From the NCBI GenBank assembly GCA_020442225.1, contig JAGRKR010000050.1, forward strand, positions 1 through 5,100: 5,100 nt of DNA, written 5' to 3'. Source of the stretch: Hyphomicrobiaceae bacterium (GTDB lineage: Bacteria; Pseudomonadota; Alphaproteobacteria; Rhizobiales; Hyphomicrobiaceae). Below are positions 1 through 5,100 of the stretch, one piece after another; the first letter of the stretch is position 1; each line of letters starts with the position of its first letter. The position numbers and the translations under genes are program-made. Below the pieces are notes generated by a model, which saw only the letters and a list, made by a program, of their open reading frames with translations, searched no databases and had not been told where the DNA came from.

Positions 1-117
1 GGCGTCCTCGAGGTCGAGGATGACCACGTCGGCAGGCAGCGTCCGCGCCTTCTCCAGCGCACGCGCATTGGACCCCGGCATGTAGAGGGCGCTGCGACGC
101 GGTCGGCTCGCCTGCAT
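1..117 (-). CDS. HpcH/HpaI aldolase / CitE-like CoA-ester lyase, N-terminal fragment
   Basis: Only the first 39 codons lie in the window; the gene runs off the left edge. The translation has the two N-terminal signatures of the HpcH/HpaI aldolase / citrate lyase beta family: RSALYMPGSN at residues 8-17, and the strand-plus-acidic motif DVVILDLEDA at 30-39. In characterised members (CitE, malyl-CoA and citramalyl-CoA lyases) this region builds the TIM barrel near the CoA-ester and Mg2+ site. The enzymes cleave or form C-C bonds of acyl-CoA hydroxyacids in the cytosol. The ATG at 117-115 is chosen because AGGGAG (complement of 124-129) lies 6 bases upstream and the conserved motif begins just after it. 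The gene is divergent from the pyridoxal kinase gene. Substrate (malyl-, citramalyl-, methylmalyl-CoA) cannot be decided from this fragment. Family assignment is firm; the exact enzyme is open. Confidence 0.88.
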   Translation of the reverse strand, partial: MQASRPRRSALYMPGSNARALEKARTLPADVVILDLEDA

Positions 118-218
118 GGCTGTCTCCCTGGCTCCAGAATGAGACACCGCGCCGGGCACCCTGCATGGCGTGCCGAGGTGCGGTGCCGAAGTCCCGTGGC
201 GAAGGCCGGCGGCTCGGC

Positions 219-224
219 TATGAT
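219..224 (+). promoter_or_regulatory. Possible -10 element for the pyridoxal kinase operon
   Basis: TATGAT is the best -10-like hexamer in the 203-base divergent region (118-320) upstream of the kinase gene, matching five of six consensus bases. No good -35 partner lies 16-18 bases upstream; that stretch reads roughly GTGGCG. Transcription would start near 231 and give a leader of about 90 bases. I see no gene, strong hairpin or repeat array in the rest of the region. This is a weak call from a single hexamer. Confidence 0.2.
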
Positions 225-320
225 CGGCTTCGGACGTTCCGTCCCTAATAAGCGCGCGCCGCGCCACAGGCCAGTGGCAATCTGTCCCGGCCGTGTCGCT
301 CAAGTCCCGAGCAGGAGCAC

Positions 321-1148
321 ATGGCCAGGGTTCTCGCGGTGTCATCGATGGTCGTGCGCGGCCATGTCGGCAATGCCGCTGCGGTGCCGGTGCTGCAGTG
401 TCTGGGCCACGAGGTCTGGTCCCTGCCGACCGTCGTCCTGTCCAATCATCCCGGGCATCGCAGGGTCGGGGGTGTCCAGATGGATGCCGGCAAGCTCGAG
501 GATATGATCGAGGCGCTGGGCGAAAGCGGGTGGCTCGACGAGCTGGACGCCGTCCTGACCGGCTATCTGCCGAGCGCTGCCCATGTTCTCCTGGCGGCGC
601 GTCTCGTGCGACGGCTGAAGGCGTCGTCGCCCCGTCTCCTGTATCTCTGTGATCCCGCCCTCGGCGACGACCCGAAGGGTGTCTATGTCGCAGCAGAGGC
701 GGCGGCGGCCATTCGTGACGAGTTGATCGGCCTCGCCGACATCACCACACCGAACCGCTTCGAGCTGGCCTGGCTCGCCGGCGTGGCGGTCGCGGACGTG
801 CCGGGGGCGATTGCGGCCGCCGCCGCGCTCGGCTGTGCTGAGGTGCTGGTCACGTCCGTGCCGGATCTCCGGACGGCGCGCCTCGTCAATGTTCTCGCGA
901 CCCCGGATCGGCAGCGGTCCTGTCCGGTGCCCGCGCATCCGTCGGTGCCGCACGGCACGGGCGACATGCTGGCGGCGCTCTACCTCGGCCACAGGCTCGC
1001 AGGCCGGGGGATCGAGGCGGCGCTCGGCCGCACCGTCGCTGGCGTGCGCGCCGTCGTCGAGGCGAGTGTCGGGCGCGACGAGCTGGCGCTTGTCGCCGCA
1101 CTCGGGGCGCTGGCCGACATGGCGCCGGATGCCGTCGATGGTGAGTGA
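321..1148 (+). CDS. pdxY: Pyridoxal kinase (PdxY/PdxK type)
   Basis: This gene encodes a 275-residue cytosolic ribokinase-fold enzyme that phosphorylates pyridoxal (possibly also pyridoxine or pyridoxamine) with ATP in the vitamin B6 salvage pathway. Seen in the sequence: the substrate-binding N-terminus SSMVVRGHVGNAA (residues 8-20), PTVVLSNHPGH (36-46), DPALGD (111-116, equivalent to the usual DPVMGD), TPNRFEL (143-149) and the anion-hole/catalytic-base motif HGTGD (211-215), with D215 the expected general base. Length is close to E. coli PdxY (about 287 residues). The ATG at 321 is supported by AGGAG at 313-317, although the 3-base spacing is short, and by the family motif starting at residue 8. 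The stop overlaps the start of the DUF429 gene, so the two are probably co-transcribed and translationally coupled. The enzyme class is clear. The choice between PdxY and PdxK is by overall similarity only. Confidence 0.93.
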   Translation: MARVLAVSSMVVRGHVGNAAAVPVLQCLGHEVWSLPTVVLSNHPGHRRVGGVQMDAGKLEDMIEALGESGWLDELDAVLTGYLPSAAHVLLAARLVRRLKASSPRLLYLCDPALGDDPKGVYVAAEAAAAIRDELIGLADITTPNRFELAWLAGVAVADVPGAIAAAAALGCAEVLVTSVPDLRTARLVNVLATPDRQRSCPVPAHPSVPHGTGDMLAALYLGHRLAGRGIEAALGRTVAGVRAVVEASVGRDELALVAALGALADMAPDAVDGE

Positions 1149-1896
1149 TCGCGACGTCTCGGGTGCCACCTGGGTCGCCGGGGTCGACGGTTGCCGCGCA
1201 GGGTGGCTGGTGGTCCTGTTGCCGCTGGCTCCTCGCGTGATGCCGCACGTCCGCCTGGCCGGCTGTTTCGAGGAGGTGCTGTCGCTCGCGGAGGCGCCCT
1301 GCCGCATCGCCGTGGATATCCCGATCGGCTTGCCGGTGGTCGGCGAGCGGGGCGGGCGGGCCTGCGACCGGGAGGCGCGGAGCCGGCTCGGTGCGCGCCA
1401 GTCCTCGGTGTTCGCTGTTCCTTCGCGGGCCGCAGTCATGGAGGGCGATTACGCGCGGGCCTCGGCGGTCGCGCTGGCCACCTCCGATCCGCCCCGCAAG
1501 GTGTCGAAGCAGTGCTTCAACCTGTTTGCGAAGATTCGTGAGGTCGATGCCCTGCTGACGCCCGAGCGGCAAGGGTGGATCGTCGAGTGCCATCCCGAGG
1601 CGGCGTTCTGGGCGATGGCCGGCGGCACGCCGCTGTCGGAGCCCAAGAAGGTCACCTCGCGCCCGTACGAGCCGGGTCTCGCCCTGCGTCGCGGCCTGTT
1701 GCGTGCCGTGGGCATCGAGACGTCGGAGATGGTGGGCTTGGCCGACCTCCCAATCGGCGGCGTCGGCCCCGACGACATCCTGGACGCGGCCGCCTGCGCC
1801 TGGACGGCGCGCCGCCTGCTGGCCGGCGTGGCGCAGTGCTTTCCCGTGCGGCCGCCCATCGACGCGCGCGGCCTCAGAATGGAGATCTGGGCCTGA
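1138..1896 (+). CDS. DUF429 family protein, predicted RNase H-fold nuclease-like
   Basis: This gene encodes 252 residues recognisable as DUF429, a family of unknown cellular role that has been predicted to adopt an RNase H-like fold. Seen motifs: VAGVDGCRAGW (13-23, D17), RIAVDIPIGLP (56-66, D60), CDREAR (76-81), the QSSVFAVPSR block (88-97), VECHPEAAF (149-157, E150 and E154) and PDDILDAAACAW (211-222, D212, D213, D216). The acidic positions D17, D60, E150/E154 and D212-D216 are candidates for a metal site; this is inference by analogy with the fold. There is no signal peptide or membrane segment, so it is likely cytosolic. The ATG at 1138 overlaps the kinase stop by 11 bases; an in-frame ATG at 1129 and a GTG at 1141 are alternatives, and none has a strong Shine-Dalgarno, which fits translational coupling. 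Family is firm, function unknown. Confidence 0.85.
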   Translation: MVSDRDVSGATWVAGVDGCRAGWLVVLLPLAPRVMPHVRLAGCFEEVLSLAEAPCRIAVDIPIGLPVVGERGGRACDREARSRLGARQSSVFAVPSRAAVMEGDYARASAVALATSDPPRKVSKQCFNLFAKIREVDALLTPERQGWIVECHPEAAFWAMAGGTPLSEPKKVTSRPYEPGLALRRGLLRAVGIETSEMVGLADLPIGGVGPDDILDAAACAWTARRLLAGVAQCFPVRPPIDARGLRMEIWA

Positions 1897-1897
1897 G

Positions 1898-1918
1898 AGC
1901 CGGCGGGGCTTGCCGGCT
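1898..1918. terminator. GC-rich hairpin between convergent genes, probable terminator
   Basis: A perfect 7-bp inverted repeat, AGCCGGC and GCCGGCT, flanks a 7-base loop (1905-1911). In RNA from the plus strand the stem may extend by two G-U pairs. It begins one base after the DUF429 stop codon and lies in the 66-base gap before the end of the convergent AAA+ gene, so it could act on both transcripts. There is no T-tract after it on the plus strand, so it is not a textbook intrinsic terminator. It may instead serve as a 3'-end stabilising hairpin or a Rho-assisted stop. Confidence 0.5.
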
Positions 1919-1962
1919 GCGGCGTATACCAGCCGTCGAAGACTTGTCGCCCCCCTTCACGC

Positions 1963-4062
1963 CTAGACGAAGCCGATGCTCGAGGAGCCGCCTTCCGGCT
2001 TGCCACGGCTGATATCGGACAGGAGACCGATGATCTGCTGGGGATTGTCGAGATAGCCGAGCACGTCGGCCTGCTTGCGCGCCTGGGCGAAGTCGCCGGG
2101 CGTGAGGTTGGCGAAAGCGAGGCCCTCGGCCGGGACGCGCGGCATGGCGAAGAAGACCTGATAAGCCTTCTTCAGTGCGATCTTGTCCATGAACTCGAAC
2201 CGGACGTGGAAAGTGAAGCGGCGCAGCGAGGCCTGATCGAGCCGATCCATCAGGTTGGTCGTGAAGCAGACGGGGAAAGGGTGTTCCTCCATCTGCGTCA
2301 GCATCTCGTTGACCTGTGTCACCTCCCACGACCGCACGGCGTCGCGGCGGTCGAAGAGCAGCGAATCGGCCTCGTCGAAGATGAGCAGGGAGCCGGCGGT
2401 GCGCGCCTCCTCGAACGCATCGGCGATGTTGCGCTCGGACTGGCCGACGTAGGGCCCGAGGATGTCGGAGGCGCGGATCATCAGCACTTCGAGGCCCAGC
2501 CGGCGGGCGATATGGCGCGCGAACGCCGACTTGCCGGTGCCCGGCGGGCCCGACAGGCACAGCGAGAAGGCGCGACTGCTGCCGGTCACGAGCTGCTCGG
2601 CGAGTGCGATGAGGTCGCGGCTGGCGCAGGTGAGCGCGGGATCGAAGTCGGGGATGACCCCCGGTCGGCGCGCCGCCACGCCGGAGACCGCCCTGACGAT
2701 GCCCTGTGCCGCACGCTCGACGGCCTCGGCGCCGCCGCCTGCGAACTTGGCCGCTCTGAGCGCGTTTTCGAGGATTGCGGGCGTGGCGTCGAGCCGGCGC
2801 GCCAGCGTGTCCATCTCGTCGTCCGTGAACGACAGCCCGACGCGTGTGACGAGGCGCTCCAGAATGCGCCGGCGCTGGGCGGCCGGCGGACGTCTCAGCT
2901 CGATGGCCAGCGTCATGCGCCTGAGCAGAGCGGGATCGATGTTGCCGAGCTCGTTCGAGGTCCAGATGACCGGCACGGCGTTCGTCTCGAGCAGGCGATT
3001 GAGATACACCTTCGAGCCGCCGCGGCGGATCAGATGCACCGCCACGTCCTCCATCTCGTCGAAGAGAAGCGCGGTCTTACCCGAGCCGGCCAGGAGCCGC
3101 AGCGAGAATACGAGGTCGGAAAGGCGCTCGCCGCGGTTCGATTCCGCACTGTGGGCGACGTCCTCGCCGGTGGCGAAGAGGTCGAGCCCCGCAGCCCCTG
3201 CGACGACCTTGGCGAGCTCGGTCTTGCCCGATCCTGGCGGGCCATAGATGAGGATGTTGACGCCCGCGGCGCTTTCACGCCCGGCGCCCGCGAGGACACC
3301 GGCGATAAGGTCTCGGTCGACCGCGACGTGCTCGTAGTCCGACATGCTGACGCCCGAGCGGAGGGGCGCGCCCAGCAGCACGTTACGCATCTCGTCGAAC
3401 GACTCGTACTCGTTGTCGAGGCAGGTGTTCAGCCGAAACGGAATGGAAAACCGTCCGGAGTGTCCGGCGATGTACTCCTCGTCGTTGATCTGCAGGAGGC
3501 CGCTGGCCAGGAGCTCGCCGGTCGGCGAGATCAGGCTGTTGACCACCCGCGGCTGCTCGCCAACCATCAGGGCCAGCGCGCGGGAGGCCGGCCCCGCCGC
3601 TTCCACGATGGTGTTGGAGAGGAACAGAACCTGCTCGTAGCGCGAGCAGCAGGCCACCAGTCCGATGATCTTCCAGCTCGCATGCGGGAGGCCAAGCGCA
3701 TCCACCAGCAACTGCACGTTGGTGGCGAGCGGCTCTGGCCGTGGCGTCTCCACCGCGGCCTGCTCGAGCATGGCCAGGATCTCGCGCCGCGCCGACTGCA
3801 GCACGTGCTCGAATTCGGTCGCCCTGTAGCCCGACGAGTAGATATTGGCGATGGCATCGACGATCGCCGAGGGGAGCGGCAGGTTGAGCACCTCGGTTCG
3901 CTCGTTGAGCCAGAACAGCACCTGCCGGGCGGCCCGCAGCGGCAGGCCCGGACTTTCGAGGACACGCACGAGATAGCGCGCCACGAGACCGCGCTCGACA
4001 TCGGAAATCGACATTGTGCTTTGTTCCGGGCGGCGACCGAATGGCCAGCTGAGACCGATCAT
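1963..4062 (-). CDS. Tandem double AAA+ ATPase with helical N-terminal region
   Basis: The product has 699 residues. Residues 1 to about 240 match no domain I recognise and look mostly helical. AAA+ module 1 has Walker A GPPGSGKT (274-281), Walker B LLFDEMED (332-339), sensor-1 TSN (368-370) and an arginine pair R381-R382. Module 2 has Walker A GPPGTGKS (505-512), Walker B LLIFDEAD (559-566), sensor-1 TTN (601-603) and R614-R615. Both modules therefore look competent for ATP binding and hydrolysis. Module 2 carries the classic pore-loop sequence PYVGQSE (537-543); the matching region of module 1 (about 298-312) lacks the aromatic-hydrophobic-Gly pattern. This suggests a Cdc48/SpoVK-like ring (COG0464 type) that remodels protein, but substrate and partners are unknown. 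There is no signal peptide or clear membrane span. The ATG at 4062 has TAGGG 7 bases upstream; Met17 (ATG at 4014) is an alternative start. The gene converges with the DUF429 gene and diverges from nhaA. Confidence 0.85.
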   Translation of the reverse strand: MIGLSWPFGRRPEQSTMSISDVERGLVARYLVRVLESPGLPLRAARQVLFWLNERTEVLNLPLPSAIVDAIANIYSSGYRATEFEHVLQSARREILAMLEQAAVETPRPEPLATNVQLLVDALGLPHASWKIIGLVACCSRYEQVLFLSNTIVEAAGPASRALALMVGEQPRVVNSLISPTGELLASGLLQINDEEYIAGHSGRFSIPFRLNTCLDNEYESFDEMRNVLLGAPLRSGVSMSDYEHVAVDRDLIAGVLAGAGRESAAGVNILIYGPPGSGKTELAKVVAGAAGLDLFATGEDVAHSAESNRGERLSDLVFSLRLLAGSGKTALLFDEMEDVAVHLIRRGGSKVYLNRLLETNAVPVIWTSNELGNIDPALLRRMTLAIELRRPPAAQRRRILERLVTRVGLSFTDDEMDTLARRLDATPAILENALRAAKFAGGGAEAVERAAQGIVRAVSGVAARRPGVIPDFDPALTCASRDLIALAEQLVTGSSRAFSLCLSGPPGTGKSAFARHIARRLGLEVLMIRASDILGPYVGQSERNIADAFEEARTAGSLLIFDEADSLLFDRRDAVRSWEVTQVNEMLTQMEEHPFPVCFTTNLMDRLDQASLRRFTFHVRFEFMDKIALKKAYQVFFAMPRVPAEGLAFANLTPGDFAQARKQADVLGYLDNPQQIIGLLSDISRGKPEGGSSSIGFV

Positions 4063-4069
4063 GTCGCAA

Positions 4070-4074
4070 CCCTA
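4070..4074 (-). promoter_or_regulatory. Ribosome binding site of the AAA+ gene
   Basis: Read on the minus strand this is TAGGG, 7 bases before the ATG at 4062. It favours that start over Met17, which has only a weak GGA-like element about 10 bases upstream. Its 5' three bases are also the end of the inverted repeat at 4072-4098, so a hairpin in the message could mask part of it. Confidence 0.5.
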
Positions 4075-4098
4075 CACTACTGCCGTTTCACAGTGTAG
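4072..4098. promoter_or_regulatory. Perfect inverted repeat, possible operator or 5'-UTR hairpin
   Basis: CTACACT (4072-4078) and AGTGTAG (4092-4098) form a perfect 7-bp dyad with a 13-base spacer. The arm centres are 20 bp apart, about two helical turns, the geometry expected for a dimeric DNA-binding protein contacting one face. It sits in the 175-base region between the divergent AAA+ and nhaA genes, 10 bases before the AAA+ start. On the minus strand the arm at 4092-4097 reads TACACT, which resembles a -10 hexamer, so a bound protein could block that promoter. Alternatively the AAA+ message could fold here and cover its ribosome site. No regulator gene adjoins it in the window. The repeat is seen directly; the function is inferred. 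Confidence 0.4.
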
Positions 4099-4177
4099 AT
4101 CTGCGGTCTGATCGTACTCGGCATCGGCGAAAACGCGCGGTATGCGCGGAAAGGGGCGCCGATGTGGCGGAACCAGG

Positions 4178-4206
4178 TTGAAATATGGTCGTTCCGCTCC
4201 AAGTAT
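4178..4206 (+). promoter_or_regulatory. Possible sigma-70-type promoter for nhaA
   Basis: TTGAAA (4178-4183) is followed after 17 bases by AAGTAT (4201-4206). The -35 hexamer is good and the spacing ideal, but the -10 matches the consensus at only three of six positions. Transcription would start near 4213 and leave a leader of about 25 bases with the strong ribosome site. Low confidence because of the poor -10. Confidence 0.3.
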
Positions 4207-4237
4207 GTGCCGGATGACCAAAGGGGGAAGACCGACG

Positions 4238-5100
4238 ATGGCCTCGACGATCAAGAAGGTGCGCCAGGGCGCGATCGACTTCATCAACCACGAGGCCTCC
4301 GGCGGCATCATCCTGATGATGGCCGCGGCGGTAGCGCTAGTTCTCGCCAACACGCCGCTCGCCTATCTCTACGATGGCCTTCTGTCGACGCCCGTCAGCA
4401 TCCGCGTCGGCCAGCTTGCCATCGACAAGGCCCTGCTGCTCTGGATCAACGATGGTCTGATGGCCATCTTCTTCTTTCTCGTCGGCCTCGAGATCAAGCG
4501 CGAGGTGCTCGAGGGGGAGCTCTCCACGTTCGATCAGGCGGTTCTGCCGGTCATCGCAGCCGTGGGCGGCATGCTCATGCCGGCCCTGATCTATGTGGCC
4601 TTCAACTACCAGGATGCCAAGGCGCTGAAGGGATGGGCCATCCCGGCCGCGACGGACATCGCTTTTGCCGTCGGCGTGCTGGCCCTGCTCGGCAATCGTG
4701 TGCCGTCGTCGCTCAAGATCTTTCTGCTGGCGCTGGCGATCATAGACGACCTCGGCGCCATTGTCATTATCGCGCTGTTCTACACGTCAAGCCTGTCGGT
4801 GATGTCCCTCGGGCTGGCGGCGCTCGGCATGCTGGCGCTCTTCGTCCTGAACATGCGGGGGGTGAACAGGGTCGCCGCCTACGTGATCATCGGCGTGTTC
4901 ATCTGGGTCTGCGTCCTGAAGTCGGGCGTTCACGCCACCCTTGCCGGTGTCGCCGTCGCACTGGCCGTGCCGTTGCGCACCAGCGATCCCGAGGCGACGC
5001 CCCTGTTGACCCGTCTCGAGGAAGCGCTGCATCCGTGGGTGGCGTTCGGCGTTCTACCCGTCTTCGCCTTCGCCAATGCGGGCGTCGCGCTTGGAGGCCT
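4238..5100 (+). CDS. nhaA: Na+/H+ antiporter NhaA, C-terminus beyond window
   Basis: The first 287 codons of an inner-membrane antiporter that exports Na+ (or Li+) in exchange for H+, working in salt and alkaline-pH tolerance. The sequence tracks E. coli NhaA (388 residues) with a +7 offset over the first part: EASGGII (19-25), [14 protein letters not shown] (66-79), [10 protein letters not shown] (81-90, E85 and E89 matching E78 and E82), [11 protein letters not shown] (134-144, T139 and D140 matching T132 and D133) and [12 protein letters not shown] (164-175, D170 and D171 matching the ion-binding D163 and D164). [10 protein letters not shown] (228-237) and LHPWVAF (264-270) follow, then FANAGV. 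About nine hydrophobic segments are visible; the region holding K300 lies outside the window. The ATG at 4238 has AGGGGGAAG at 4222-4230. In-frame ATGs at 4205 and 4214 exist but would add a non-family extension. No stop or frameshift is seen. Confidence 0.96.
   Translation, partial: MASTIKKVRQGAIDFINHEASGGIILMMAAAVALVLANTPLAYLYDGLLSTPVSIRVGQLAIDKALLLWINDGLMAIFFFLVGLEIKREVLEGELSTFDQAVLPVIAAVGGMLMPALIYVAFNYQDAKALKGWAIPAATDIAFAVGVLALLGNRVPSSLKIFLLALAIIDDLGAIVIIALFYTSSLSVMSLGLAALGMLALFVLNMRGVNRVAAYVIIGVFIWVCVLKSGVHATLAGVAVALAVPLRTSDPEATPLLTRLEEALHPWVAFGVLPVFAFANAGVALGG

Noticed and set aside
231..241. Near-palindrome CGGACGTTCCG in the divergent region upstream of the kinase gene
   Set aside because: The outer 4-bp arms match but the interior does not, and a dyad this short is expected by chance in GC-rich sequence.
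811..1137. Long N-terminal extension of the DUF429 frame back to an ATG at 811
   Set aside because: The extension lies wholly inside the pyridoxal kinase gene and translates to Arg/Ser-rich shadow sequence. The family motif VAGVDGCRAGW begins only 13 residues after the ATG at 1138.
342..1439. A 365-codon open frame on the minus strand opposite the kinase and DUF429 genes
   Set aside because: It crosses two convincing genes in antisense, has a biased Arg/Pro/His/Gln-rich translation, and shows no family motif.
1937..1952. Short AAGACTT-centred symmetry on the exit side of the AAA+ gene, considered as its own terminator
   Set aside because: The symmetric part is too short and has no loop or T-tract that would form a stable terminator; the hairpin at 1898-1918 is far stronger.
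2206..4098. A 630-codon open frame on the plus strand opposite the AAA+ gene
   Set aside because: It is antisense to a gene with clear AAA+ motifs, its translation is low-complexity and rich in Arg, Glu, Gly and Ala with no recognisable domain, and long shadow frames are common in GC-rich DNA.
4787..5032. An 81-codon open frame on the minus strand within nhaA
   Set aside because: It is antisense to conserved NhaA membrane segments, its translation is rich in Gly, Gln, His and Arg without motifs, and it has no supporting context.

Overview
This is a GC-rich window, probably from an alphaproteobacterium of the Hyphomicrobiales/Rhizobiales type. That placement rests on overall base composition and on the style of the pyridoxal kinase and the double-AAA ATPase. 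No rRNA or other marker is present, so no genus is claimed. All five coding regions look intact; the first and last are cut by the window edges. I see no tRNA, rRNA, CRISPR array, insertion sequence or phage gene.

Layout. (1) Bases 1-117, minus strand: the N-terminal 39 codons of a HpcH/HpaI aldolase / citrate lyase beta-type CoA-ester lyase. (2) A 203-base divergent intergenic region. (3) Bases 321-1896, plus strand: two overlapping genes, a PdxY/PdxK-type pyridoxal kinase and a DUF429 protein (predicted RNase H-fold nuclease-like). They are probably co-transcribed and are followed at once by a GC-rich hairpin. (4) Bases 1963-4062, minus strand and convergent to the pair: a 699-residue protein with a non-AAA N-terminal region and two AAA+ modules. 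(5) A 175-base divergent intergenic region with a perfect 7-bp inverted repeat whose arms are 20 bp apart centre to centre. (6) From 4238 to the right edge, plus strand: nhaA, a Na+/H+ antiporter, truncated only by the window.

How the genes relate. The kinase salvages vitamin B6 and probably shares a message with the DUF429 protein, whose cellular role is unknown. NhaA exports sodium in exchange for protons. The large ATPase has no adjacent gene on its own strand here that would name its substrate. Most of the window is ordinary chromosomal housekeeping and accessory metabolism. The least explained items are the asymmetric double-AAA ATPase, the dyad over its 5' end, and the tight coupling of the DUF429 gene to pyridoxal kinase.
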